A stretch of DNA of 64,000 bases from JAWLHA01 sp041690535 (GTDB taxonomy: Bacteria; Pseudomonadota; Gammaproteobacteria; Thiohalomonadales; Thiohalomonadaceae): assembly GCA_041690535.1 (NCBI GenBank), contig JAWLHA010000009.1, positions 1-64,000 of the forward strand, given 5' to 3'. Below are positions 26,719 to 35,523 of the stretch, piece after piece; within the stretch, counting starts at the first letter, position 1; every line of letters begins with the position of its first letter. The notes under the pieces were generated by a model, which ran no database searches, had not been told where the DNA came from, and saw nothing but the letters and a program-made list of their open reading frames with translations. A program made the translations under genes and the position numbers.

Positions 26719-28470
26719 ATGTTCATCCGCTTCTCCACTGCCGCTGCCCGCTTGTGGTGCGCCGTATGGTGCGTGCTCGCGTTTGCATTGCCCGCGTTCG
26801 CGCAGCCGCAGGTGGAGGTCCAGCTGCAAGGATTGCCGCGGGCCATGGAGGAGGCGGTGCGCAACCGCTTGTCGCTGCAGCGCGAGATCGGTCATCCGCT
26901 CCTCAGCACCTACCGCATCCAGCAGCTTCACCGCCGGGGCGAAGGGGAGATCCGCGAGGGGCTGCGCCCGTTCGGCTATTACGCCCCCACCATCGAGTCC
27001 TCCCTCGAGCAGCGGGGGGAGGGGTGGGTGGCCCACTACCGTGTGGCGTTGGGGCCGCCGGTGCGCATTGGGGCGGTGGACATTCAGCTCGTCGGCCCCG
27101 GTGCGGACCACCCGCGGCTGCGGGAGTGGCGCCGCGATTTCCCGTTGAAACCGGGGGATGTCCTCTACCACCCCAGCTATGAGCAGGCGAAGGGGGCGCT
27201 ATTGCAGACGGCCCGTGACCTCGGCTATCTGGAAGGCGAACTGGCCGCGCACCGTATCGAGGTGAACGTCTCGGAGGGCTCGGCCGACATCGTGCTGCGC
27301 TATGCCACGGGACCGCGGTACCAATTCGGCGAGGTGTCCTTCTCCGAACTCCCGCTGCGCGAGTCATTCCTGGGCCGTTTTCTTGCATTCCAGCCGGGCC
27401 TGCCGTTCGAGGCGGACAAGCTTTTTGAACTGCAGCGTGCCTATGTGGACAGTGACTACTTCTCGCGGGTGGATGTCATCCCCCAGTTCGAGCAGGCGGC
27501 GAACGAACGCATCCCCATCCAGGTCGATCTGGAGATGCGGCCCCAAACCCGTTACACGCTGGGCCTTGGTTATGGCACCGACACCGGCCCGAGGGCGACG
27601 GCGGGGGTGGAACGCCGCTGGATCAACTCGCGGGGGCATCGGTTCAACGCCGAGGGGCGGATCTCGGATCTGCAGCGCTCGCTGAGCGCGACCTATCGCG
27701 TTCCCCTGACCCAGCCGACCACCGACTCCCTGGCCACCACTGCCGTCTGGGAGGAGGAGGAGACGGCAACGAGCTTCAGGGAGACCAACACCGTCGGGGT
27801 GAGCATCACCCACCTTCGTTTGGGGTGGGAGCGGAGTGTGGCACTGAACTATCAGGAGGAGCGCTTCGATGTGGGCGGCACCTCCGATCGCTCCACCCTG
27901 CTCTACCCCAGCGTGGGGCTGCAGCGCATCGATGCGGCCGATCGCATTTTTCCCCGCCAGGGGTGGCGGTTGGCCACCTCGGTGAAGGCCGCCACCGCCA
28001 CCCTCTTCTCCTCCACCAGCCTGATGCAGTGGACGGCACGAGGAAAATACATCACCCCCGTGGGCGACGGCCGGTTGCTCACCCGCCTGGATGTGGGATT
28101 GAGTGAGGTGAGCAGCTTCGATGAGCTGCCCGTCTCGCTGCGCTTCTTCGCCGGGGGCGACTACAGCGTGCGGGGCTTCGCCTACCAGTCCCTGGGGCCG
28201 ACCAACGAGGAGGGGGAGGTCATCGGGGGGAGAAACCTGCTGGTGGGGAGCATCGAATACGAGCGCTATCTCACGCCCCGCTGGGGCTATGCGGTCTTCC
28301 TCGATGCCGGAAATGCCTACAACTTCGATGAATTCACTCTTCACGAGGGGGCGGGTGTGGGGCTGCGGTTGCGTCTCCCCTTCGGCATCATCCGCCTGGA
28401 TGTGGCCAACGCCTACAGCGAGCCCGACCACCCCTGGCGTCTGCACTTGAGCATCGGACCGGACCTATGA
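26719..28470 (+). CDS. tamA: Translocation and assembly module protein TamA (Omp85 family)
   Basis: A 583-residue outer-membrane Omp85 protein that works with TamB in outer-membrane protein or lipid assembly. It has a signal peptide (WCVLAFALPAFA), POTRA-like domains over about 30-260, and a 16-strand barrel containing the family motif FFAGGDYSVRGF. The length matches E. coli TamA (577). Its stop overlaps the tamB start by 4 bases (ATGA). Confidence 0.95.
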   Translation: MFIRFSTAAARLWCAVWCVLAFALPAFAQPQVEVQLQGLPRAMEEAVRNRLSLQREIGHPLLSTYRIQQLHRRGEGEIREGLRPFGYYAPTIESSLEQRGEGWVAHYRVALGPPVRIGAVDIQLVGPGADHPRLREWRRDFPLKPGDVLYHPSYEQAKGALLQTARDLGYLEGELAAHRIEVNVSEGSADIVLRYATGPRYQFGEVSFSELPLRESFLGRFLAFQPGLPFEADKLFELQRAYVDSDYFSRVDVIPQFEQAANERIPIQVDLEMRPQTRYTLGLGYGTDTGPRATAGVERRWINSRGHRFNAEGRISDLQRSLSATYRVPLTQPTTDSLATTAVWEEEETATSFRETNTVGVSITHLRLGWERSVALNYQEERFDVGGTSDRSTLLYPSVGLQRIDAADRIFPRQGWRLATSVKAATATLFSSTSLMQWTARGKYITPVGDGRLLTRLDVGLSEVSSFDELPVSLRFFAGGDYSVRGFAYQSLGPTNEEGEVIGGRNLLVGSIEYERYLTPRWGYAVFLDAGNAYNFDEFTLHEGAGVGLRLRLPFGIIRLDVANAYSEPDHPWRLHLSIGPDL

Positions 28471-31400
28471 TGCGCAGGGTGTTGACGGCAGCCGCGGTGG
28501 TCTTGCTGCTGTTTGTGGCAGCAGCGGGCTGGCTGGTCGGCACCGAGTCGGGGCTGCAGTGGGGGTGGGAGCGGGCCCGGGAGGCCGTGCCCGGTCGGCT
28601 GGCTGCCGCCTCCGTGGAGGGACGGCTGGCCGGGGTGGTCCGGGTGCGGGAACTGCAGTACGAACACGATGCGGCGCACCTGACGGTCGCGAACCTGCGG
28701 TTCGACTGGCAGGCGACCCGGCTGCTGCTGCTCACCTTCGCCCTCGGCGATTTGGACGCTGACGGGGTGCGGGTGGTGCTCAAGGCGAGGGCCGACGACC
28801 AACCGCCTCCGCCCTCTGAAGGTGGCCCGTTCCAGGGGATTGCTCTCCCTCTTACGGTGGCTCTGCAGCGTGCCGCCCTATCAGACCTTCAGCTACTCGG
28901 GGTGGGCGAGTCCCCCCTCTCTGTCGACGAGGTCACGGCGGAGGGGGTTTTTCTGCGACACGACCACCTGGCGATGGACGCCGTGCGCGTGCAGGCGCCG
29001 CAGGGGGGGATCCTCCTGCAGGGCACTCTCGGAACGCGCCCCCGGGCACCGGTCGATCTCGCCGTTCGCTGGAGCGCAAACCTTCCCGCCCGGGAGGTGG
29101 GTGGACGACTCCATCTGCAGGGCGTCTTGGAGGCCTTTCGTGCCGAACTCCTGTTGGGGGGTGAAGATGAACCCATCCACGGGCTGTTTCAGGCGGACGT
29201 GCAGTGGCTGACCCAGCCACTGGTCTGGCGCTTTGAGGGCCACCTGGAGGTATCGCACCCCCAGGCCATTGATCCCGCCCTGCGGCCGCTCAGCGTGGCG
29301 GCCCAGCTCTCGGGGCAAGGGGGTACGGCGGAGCTTCGCCTCGATGGGGAGGCCACGCTCCGGGACCCGGAATTCGGCCCCTGGCGCGGCGAGTTTGCCC
29401 TCCACCGTGAAGGAGCGCGATGGCGCCTGCCCAAGCTCCACGTGGCGGCCCTGAAGGGCAGTTCCGAACTCGTGGCCGAAGCGGAGTGGCGCCAGGGCGA
29501 GGGGCTGCTCGACATGGGTGAACTGGCGCTGAAGGCCCGCTGGCGCGATCTCGCCTGGCCTCCGGCGGGGGGGGAGATGATCGTCATGAGCCCCGAAGGG
29601 GAGCTGACCGTTGACGGCGCTCCGGCAGCCTACCAGCTGCAGCTGAGCGCTGCGGTCGTCGGAGTGGCGTTCCCGCCCTCGCGCTGGGCGGTCTCGGGTG
29701 AAGGCGATTTGGGCGGTTTGCGGATCGACCGTCTCCGCGGCGAAGGCCTTGAAGGGACCTGGTCGGGCGATGCACAGGTGGCCTGGCGGCCAGCGGTGAG
29801 CTGGCAGGCGCAGCTCGGCGTGAAGGGGCTGAATCCCGGTGCCGCGTGGCCGGAGTGGCCGGGTTCGGTCAGTGCGACCCTGAGCACCCGTGGCCGCGTC
29901 GAAGACTCACGCCCTCAGCTCGAAGCGACCCTGGAGGTGCTGCGAGGGCAGTTGCGGGGCTATCCGTTGGCGGGGAACGCCCACTTCGCCCTGGAGGGGG
30001 AAAGTTACCGGCTCGAGCGGCTCCGGCTGGCGAGCGGGTCGGCCGAGCTGGCCGCGAGCGGTCAGCTGGACGAACGCTGGAACGCCCGCTGGCGCCTTCA
30101 GGCCCCTCGCCTGGGCGAACTGTGGCCGGAGCTGCAGGGCTCCCTCTCCTCCAGCGGGAGGATCAGCGGGCCGCGACCGGCGCCACGGCTACAGGCATCG
30201 CTCTCGGGCGGGCAACTTGTCTATGGGGAACAGCGGGTCGGCTCGGTTGAAGCGCAGGCGGACCTCGACCTGGCGGGGCGTGCCCCTTGGTCGCTCGATC
30301 TCCGCGCCAGCGGGGTGGAGGCTGCCGGGCAGCGGCTCGAGCGACTGATGGTTGCAGGTGAGGGGAGTGCTCCGGATCACACGCTGGTGGTGCGCGCCAG
30401 GCGCGGTGAGGATCACCTGCAGCTCCGCGCCCACGGGCAATACGGGCAGGGGCAGTGGCAGGGGCGCCTCGAGAGCGGGACCCTCTCCCTCGCGCCCGTG
30501 GGGCAGTGGGTACAGGAGCGGCCCGCGGGGGTGCTGTTGAGCGGCTCCCGCCGCCTGCTGGAGCCCTTTTGCTGGCGCTCCGATGACGCGCGGTTGTGTC
30601 TGGGGGGCGATTACACGCCGGCTGCGGGTTGGCAGGCCAATGCCGCCCTGGAGCGCTTTCCGCTGGAGCGGATCGCCCCCTTGGTCGGCCGGCCTGAATT
30701 GCGCCTGTCCGGTTGGGTCGACGGTGAGATGACGCTGAGTTACCGGGAGTTTCTGCATGCCCTGAAGGCGGAATTGCGCCTCGAGAGAGGGACCATGCGC
30801 TACCTCCTCGGTGAGGAGGTCCTGGAGACCCGTTTCCGCACGGCCCGTCTTTCGGCTCGGGGGGACATGGACGGGTTGGGCGGCGAGCTTGAGTTGAGCC
30901 TGGTCGACGGAGGGCGGGCGACGCTGCAGGCGCGTCTGCCCGGCTGGGTCCCCGGGCTCGAACTTCCCGCGGCCCAGCCGGTGCGTGGCCGGGTGGAGGC
31001 CCACCTGGAGCAGCTCGCCTGGGTGGGCGTGTTTGTCCCCGAGCTGGTCCAGCCGCGGGGGCGGTTGGAGGCCGATCTGGGAGTGTCGGGAACGCTGGCC
31101 GAGCCCCTGTTCGACGGGCGGGTCGCCCTCGCAGAGGGGGCGGTCAGCATTCCCCGGGCCGGCATCGACCTGCAGGGGCTCGCCCTCGAGGCGCGCACTG
31201 CGGAGGGCACCACCATCGTCCTCCGCGGGCGGGCGCGCTCCGGACCCGGGGCGCTACGGCTCGAGGGGAGCGTCGCTGCGGAGTCCCCCGCAGAGTGGCA
31301 GCTCCGGATGTCGATCACGGGGGAGAATTTCGAAGCCGCACGCCTGCCCCAGGCGCACCTCTTCGCCACCCCCGACCTCAACCTGCTGGTGCGGCCGGGG

Positions 31401-32240
31401 CGCATCGAGCTGGGCGGATCGGTGCTCATTCCCCGGGCGCAGATCAATCTGCCGGAACTGCCCACGACCGTGGAGGCCTCCCCCGATGTGGTGATCGTGG
31501 ACCAGCCCGTAGAGGATCCCGTGATCTCGCGCTGGGCAATCCACACCGACATCGAGGTGCGGTTCGGGGACGAAGTCCGGCTCCAGGGTTATGGCTTTAC
31601 CGGGCGTCTGGTGGGCCGCCTCACTATCATCGAGCGGCCCCAGGTGCCGACGGCCGCGCGGGGGGAGGTGCGGGTGGTTCAGGGCCGGTACAAGGCCTAT
31701 GGGCAGGAACTCAGCATTGAGGAGGGGCGGCTGCTGTTCGCGGGGGGGGCCGTCGGCAACCCGGGGCTGGACATTCGTGCCGTCCGGCGGGTGGAGGAGG
31801 TGACCGTCGGGGTGAGCGTGACCGGACGGTTGCGGGACCCGGTGTTGCGGCTGTTCTCCGACCCGCCCATGGATGACATCAATGCCCTGGCGTACCTGGT
31901 GTTGGGACGGCCGCTCAACACCGCCACTCAGGCAGAGGGGGGCGAGCTGTACCAGGCGGCGCTGTCCCTGGGGCTGGCCGGAGGGGGAAGGATCGCCCGA
32001 CAGATCGGAGCGCAATTCGGCATCGAGGATGTCGCCATCGAGACCGGTGATACCCCGGAGCAGGCATCACTGGTGTTGGGGACCTACCTCTCGCCGCGGT
32101 TGTACCTGCAATATGCGGTCGGTCTGTGGGAGACCGCCAATGTCCTGCGCATTCGCTACCGGTTGGGGCAACGCTGGACACTGGAGGCGGAGAGCGGTGC
32201 GCAAACCGGCGCCGATTTGCTGTTCACCATTGAGCGTTGA
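28467..32240 (+). CDS. tamB: Translocation and assembly module protein TamB
   Basis: A 1257-residue AsmA/TamB-like protein. It has an N-terminal inner-membrane anchor (VLTAAAVVLLLFVAAAGWLVG), a very long beta-rich periplasmic body, and the conserved C-terminal TamB (DUF490) domain (YKAYGQELSIEEGRLLFAGG, RVEEVTVGVSVTGRLRDP, DINALAYLVLGRPLN). The size matches E. coli TamB (1259). It is coupled to tamA by an ATGA overlap. TamB-like proteins bridge inner and outer membranes. Confidence 0.95.
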   Translation: MMRRVLTAAAVVLLLFVAAAGWLVGTESGLQWGWERAREAVPGRLAAASVEGRLAGVVRVRELQYEHDAAHLTVANLRFDWQATRLLLLTFALGDLDADGVRVVLKARADDQPPPPSEGGPFQGIALPLTVALQRAALSDLQLLGVGESPLSVDEVTAEGVFLRHDHLAMDAVRVQAPQGGILLQGTLGTRPRAPVDLAVRWSANLPAREVGGRLHLQGVLEAFRAELLLGGEDEPIHGLFQADVQWLTQPLVWRFEGHLEVSHPQAIDPALRPLSVAAQLSGQGGTAELRLDGEATLRDPEFGPWRGEFALHREGARWRLPKLHVAALKGSSELVAEAEWRQGEGLLDMGELALKARWRDLAWPPAGGEMIVMSPEGELTVDGAPAAYQLQLSAAVVGVAFPPSRWAVSGEGDLGGLRIDRLRGEGLEGTWSGDAQVAWRPAVSWQAQLGVKGLNPGAAWPEWPGSVSATLSTRGRVEDSRPQLEATLEVLRGQLRGYPLAGNAHFALEGESYRLERLRLASGSAELAASGQLDERWNARWRLQAPRLGELWPELQGSLSSSGRISGPRPAPRLQASLSGGQLVYGEQRVGSVEAQADLDLAGRAPWSLDLRASGVEAAGQRLERLMVAGEGSAPDHTLVVRARRGEDHLQLRAHGQYGQGQWQGRLESGTLSLAPVGQWVQERPAGVLLSGSRRLLEPFCWRSDDARLCLGGDYTPAAGWQANAALERFPLERIAPLVGRPELRLSGWVDGEMTLSYREFLHALKAELRLERGTMRYLLGEEVLETRFRTARLSARGDMDGLGGELELSLVDGGRATLQARLPGWVPGLELPAAQPVRGRVEAHLEQLAWVGVFVPELVQPRGRLEADLGVSGTLAEPLFDGRVALAEGAVSIPRAGIDLQGLALEARTAEGTTIVLRGRARSGPGALRLEGSVAAESPAEWQLRMSITGENFEAARLPQAHLFATPDLNLLVRPGRIELGGSVLIPRAQINLPELPTTVEASPDVVIVDQPVEDPVISRWAIHTDIEVRFGDEVRLQGYGFTGRLVGRLTIIERPQVPTAARGEVRVVQGRYKAYGQELSIEEGRLLFAGGAVGNPGLDIRAVRRVEEVTVGVSVTGRLRDPVLRLFSDPPMDDINALAYLVLGRPLNTATQAEGGELYQAALSLGLAGGGRIARQIGAQFGIEDVAIETGDTPEQASLVLGTYLSPRLYLQYAVGLWETANVLRIRYRLGQRWTLEAESGAQTGADLLFTIER

Positions 32241-32284
32241 GGCCCGACGCCCACGCCGGAGCGGCGCCGCCTGAGACCGGACGT

Positions 32285-32571
32285 GTGAGCCGAAGGACTT
32301 CCGTCGTCGCTCACGGCACGGCCGTGACGTAAGTATGCGTGTAACTACTCACCCCATGTCAGCCGCGTCTCGATGCTACGGGTTACGGCACCTTTGCTTT
32401 GGAGTGCGACGGCTAGCCGCCGCTTTGCAGGACGGGAGCTTGCTCCCGCCGTCCCCGGCCAGCCCACAACACGGCGCACGGCGGCAAGCCGCCCCTCGGG
32501 AAAGCGGGGGCAAGCCCCCGCACTCCAGAGCCGCCGATATGGGGTGAGTAGTTACGTATGCGTTTACCCTG
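32285..32571. mobile_element. Family A element, copy A6, split by family D insertion
   Basis: The right half of a family A element (ggacttccgtcg...cacggccgtgacgtaagtatgcgt) ends at 32340. Its last bases (ttaccctg, 32564-32571) resume only after element D2. Removing D2 and one copy of the 8-bp gtatgcgt restores a canonical A end. The left end of the A element is not recognisable. Confidence 0.85.
32341..32555. mobile_element. Family D element, copy D2 (IS66-like MITE) nested in A6
   Basis: A 215-bp element with perfect 17-bp terminal inverted repeats GTAACTACTCACCCCAT. It is flanked by gtatgcgt at 32333-32340 and 32556-32563, a perfect 8-bp duplication. The interior is a different REP-type cargo from D1 and D3: paired segments such as gggagcttgctccc, and caagcccccg, flanked by ggagtgcgacgg and cactcc. 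Confidence 0.93.
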
Positions 32572-32660
32572 ATTGTGAGAGGCCGCAATGTCATTGCGCT
32601 CAAACCACACTATATTTTGACTGTTTGGCCCCACTAGGCAAAGCCGCTGAACAGTCCGCC

Positions 32661-32725
32661 CAGGGTGAACCCACACTCAACACCTCTCCCTGCACGGCCT
32701 CTGTGTAAGGGTGCGCTGACAGTCA
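32661..32725. repeat. Possible degenerate family A end
   Basis: cagggtgaacccacactc at 32661-32678 matches the left A terminus with changes. A loosely complementary segment (gtgtaagggtg) follows near 32700-32712. It may be a decayed minimal A copy. The rest of the 32241-32838 spacer outside A6 and D2 shows no gene. Confidence 0.4.
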
Positions 32726-32838
32726 GCCCTTGCGGAGCGGGCTTTGGGCTCTGCACGGTTCCGTTGGTGGAGCATGCTTGAGGTGGTGGGGGTGGACGCG
32801 ACTAATGGCACAAGCGGACGGGACCATGGCAATTCTTC

Positions 32839-33636
32839 ATGGCAATTCCAACGGGTAGCGGTACGCCTTGCGCACAGGCCGGTGGGACGCTGCGGCCCGC
32901 CCATGAGGCCGCGCCCCGGGCGGTTCGACGCGTTCTGGTCGTCAATGCCAAAGGCGGGTGCGGAAAGACCACCATCGCGACCAACCTCGCCGCCTGCTTC
33001 GCCTCGGGCAACCTCTCGACCGCACTGATCGATCACGACCCCCAAGGCTCAAGCATGCAGTGGCTGGCACTGCGGGGTTCGGAACGTCGCCCCATACACG
33101 GGGTGGCGGCCTTTCGTACGGCCAGTAACGTCACCCGCAGTTTCCAGATGCGCCTGCCGCAGGGGACCGAGCGGGTGGTGCTGGATGCGCCCGCAGGCGT
33201 ACAGGGGCAAGCGCTGATCGAAATGGTGCGCGATGTGCATGCCATCATCATCCCGGTCTTGCCCTCTCCCATTGACATCCATGCCGCCTCCCATTTTATA
33301 AGGGAACTACTCCTGGTGGCGAAGGTGAGGGCCCGGTCCATCCAGGTGGGGGTGGTGGCCAACCGGGTGCGTCCCCAGACCCGAGTCTACCGATCGCTCA
33401 AGCGTTTTCTCGACTCATTGAACATCCCTCTCGTTGCCCATCTGCGCGATGCGCAGCACTACGTCCATGCGGCCGAGGCGGGCATCGGGCTGGGCGAACT
33501 CCATGCCGCCCGCATCGGCTCGGAGCTGGCCCAGTGGGGCAGGTTGCTCGACTGGATCGAGGGCCGGGGCGAGTTTGCCGGTGTGCTCACCCCGGGGCCG
33601 GAACGAACACCGGCCAAGGCTGATGGGCCACTTTGA
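32839..33636 (+). CDS. Orphan ParA/MinD-like ATPase
   Basis: A 265-residue SIMIBI-class P-loop ATPase. It has a deviant Walker A KGGCGKTT at 38-45, LIDHDPQGSSMQWL (Walker A-prime-type Asp region), and VVLDAPAG. No ParB, chromosome-partition or flagellar partner lies beside it, so its cargo is unknown. The N-terminal 30 residues before the core are low-complexity and the true start could be further in. Its 3' end overlaps the convergent btuD gene by 50 bases. Confidence 0.88.
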   Translation: MAIPTGSGTPCAQAGGTLRPAHEAAPRAVRRVLVVNAKGGCGKTTIATNLAACFASGNLSTALIDHDPQGSSMQWLALRGSERRPIHGVAAFRTASNVTRSFQMRLPQGTERVVLDAPAGVQGQALIEMVRDVHAIIIPVLPSPIDIHAASHFIRELLLVAKVRARSIQVGVVANRVRPQTRVYRSLKRFLDSLNIPLVAHLRDAQHYVHAAEAGIGLGELHAARIGSELAQWGRLLDWIEGRGEFAGVLTPGPERTPAKADGPL

Positions 33637-34363
33637 GGATCGGGTGGCCGTAGAGCCGAGTGAGCAGTTCCGTCTCCAGCAGCACCTCCCGCGGGCCGGC
33701 CGCCCACTCGCCATCCCCAAAAAGCAGGAGCAGGCGATCGCAGTACCGCGCCGCCAGATTCACATCGTGGAGCACCATGGCAATCCCCTTGCCGGCGCGC
33801 GCCAGCTCTCCGGTATGCTCCAGCATGCGCACCTGCTGATGCAGGTCGAGATGGTTGGTGGGCTCGTCCAGAAGCACAACGGCCGGATCCTGGGTGAGCA
33901 GCACCGCCAGAGCGAGCCGCCGCCGCTCCCCGCCCGACAGGGTTCGTACATCCCGGTGCTGCAAGGTACCCAGCCCCACCGCCTCGAGGGCGGCAAGAGC
34001 TGCCGCCAGATCGCGCTCGCCCTCGTTCTTCCACAGTCCCAGATGAGGGTGGCGCCCGCACAGGGCCGTTTCCAGCACCGTGGAGGGGAACGTATCCCGG
34101 CTGTCCTGGGGCATCAGCCCCAGCCGGCGGGCCACGTGGCGGCGGGGGATGGCGTGCAGCGGCGCGCCACCGATCAATATCTCGCCGCCGGTGGGCCGGT
34201 GCAGCCCGGCCAGGACGTGCAGCAGGGTGGTCTTGCCCACACCGTTGGTGCCGAGAACGGCCCACCGCTCACCGGAGGCCACCTCAAGGGAGAGTGCGCG
34301 GCACACCAGCCGCCCGCCGATCTCGACGGTCAGGTCGCGGGCTGAAAGCAAAGGCTCACTCAC
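33587..34363 (-). CDS. btuD: Cobalamin/corrinoid ABC transporter ATPase
   Basis: A 258-residue ABC ATPase of the FepC/BtuD group. Walker A GTNGVGKT is at 38-45, the signature LSGGE at 142-146, Walker B VVLLDE with DEPTNHLD at 166-173, and the switch His in MVLHDVN. The start is the GTG at 34363, overlapping the btuC stop as GTGA. B12 as substrate is inferred from the permease type and the many B12 genes nearby; siderophore import is the alternative. The C-terminal tail overlaps the parA gene. Confidence 0.88.
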   Translation of the reverse strand: MSEPLLSARDLTVEIGGRLVCRALSLEVASGERWAVLGTNGVGKTTLLHVLAGLHRPTGGEILIGGAPLHAIPRRHVARRLGLMPQDSRDTFPSTVLETALCGRHPHLGLWKNEGERDLAAALAALEAVGLGTLQHRDVRTLSGGERRRLALAVLLTQDPAVVLLDEPTNHLDLHQQVRMLEHTGELARAGKGIAMVLHDVNLAARYCDRLLLLFGDGEWAAGPREVLLETELLTRLYGHPILKVAHQPWPVFVPAPG

Positions 34364-35328
34364 CTGTGGCCCCGTTGCAGCAGGAACAGAAACAGGGGCA
34401 CGCCCACCAGGGCGGTCAGCACGCCCACCGGCAGCTGCTGGGGGGCGATGAGGGTCCGGGCCAGGGTGTCGGCGAAGACCAGCAGCGCCCCGCCGAGCAG
34501 GACTGAGGTGGGCAGCAGGAGGCGGTGATCCGAACCGGCGAGCAGGCGCACGGCGTGGGGCACCACCAGCCCGACGAAGCCGATGCTGCCTCCCAGCGTG
34601 ACCGCCACCGCGGTCAAGCCCGAAGCGGCGAAATAGAGCAGGTATTTCAGCGGCCGGACGGCGACCCCCAGGGTGGCCGCCTGCAGTTCGCCGCGCACCA
34701 GCAGGTTGAGGCTGCGCGCCAGCGGCAGGGTGAACAGCAGGCCAAAACCCAGAGCCACCAGGCCGTAAGTCGGGGTCGCACTTCCCGCGAGATCGCCCAT
34801 GAGCCAGAACAGCATGCCGCGCAGGCCCGCCTCCGGGGCGATGGAGAGGATGAAGCTGATGAGCGCCCCCCAGCCCGCCGCGACCACGACCCCGGTCAGG
34901 AGCAACCGGGTGGATGACCATGCCCCCTCACCCCTCGCCAGGCCGAACACCAGTAGCATGGTGAGCAGGGCCCCCGTCAGCGCGCCCCCTTGCAGCGCCG
35001 CCCCACCGGCCCCCAGCAGCAGGGCCCCAAGCGCTCCGACCGCGGCGCCGCCGGAGATCCCCAGCACGTAGGGGTCGGCCAGGGGGTTGCCGAGCAGCGC
35101 CTGCATCAGCGCCCCGGCCAGCGCCAGCAGCCCGCCCACGGCAAAGGCGGTCAGCGCCCGCGGAAGGCGCAGCTCGTTCACCACCTGGGCGGCCAGGGAT
35201 TCCCCGTCCCCGACCAGCCCGCCCCACACCTCGCTCAGGGTCAATGGCATGCTGCCCGCAGCGAGGGCAAAGGCAAGGCTGGTTAAGGCCAGCAGCAGGG
35301 CCAGGGGGAGGATCGGGGATCGGCGCAT
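34360..35328 (-). CDS. btuC: Cobalamin/corrinoid ABC transporter permease (FecCD family)
   Basis: A 322-residue inner-membrane permease with about ten hydrophobic segments. Its family motifs are LRLPRALTAFAVGGLLALAG, GNPLADPYVLGISGGAA and GFVGLVVPHAVRLLAGSDH. The length is close to E. coli BtuC (326). It is coupled to btuD by GTGA. Together with BtuF it would complete the B12 importer; the substrate assignment rests on context. Confidence 0.88.
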   Translation of the reverse strand: MRRSPILPLALLLALTSLAFALAAGSMPLTLSEVWGGLVGDGESLAAQVVNELRLPRALTAFAVGGLLALAGALMQALLGNPLADPYVLGISGGAAVGALGALLLGAGGAALQGGALTGALLTMLLVFGLARGEGAWSSTRLLLTGVVVAAGWGALISFILSIAPEAGLRGMLFWLMGDLAGSATPTYGLVALGFGLLFTLPLARSLNLLVRGELQAATLGVAVRPLKYLLYFAASGLTAVAVTLGGSIGFVGLVVPHAVRLLAGSDHRLLLPTSVLLGGALLVFADTLARTLIAPQQLPVGVLTALVGVPLFLFLLQRGHR

Positions 35329-35398
35329 GGGAACCCAAGTCGTTCGAGTGGCACGTACTTAACCACTACAGTGCGGTGAAGACAAGGCAAGTGTGCCA

Positions 35399-35424
35399 AG
35401 AGCACCGAACAGAAATCCGATGGC
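35399..35424. repeat. Family B terminal fragment, B5
   Basis: agagcaccgaacagaaatcc at 35399-35418 matches the end of family B read from its atttatctgttcggtgctct side, with a 2-base gap. Only this end is present, so it is a truncated relic between btuC and the sugar dehydrogenase gene. Confidence 0.65.
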
Positions 35425-35523
35425 CTTGCATCTCCAGCTCCGTTCGTGAGGGCGAAGAACATCCACTACGATAGTGACACCGAACGGATGTCACCCGACG
35501 CCGTTGCCAGGGAGCATGCCAAC

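Noticed and set aside
34364..34921. Long N-terminal extension of btuD
   Set aside because: It is btuC read out of frame; the conserved ATPase begins at the GTG at 34363.
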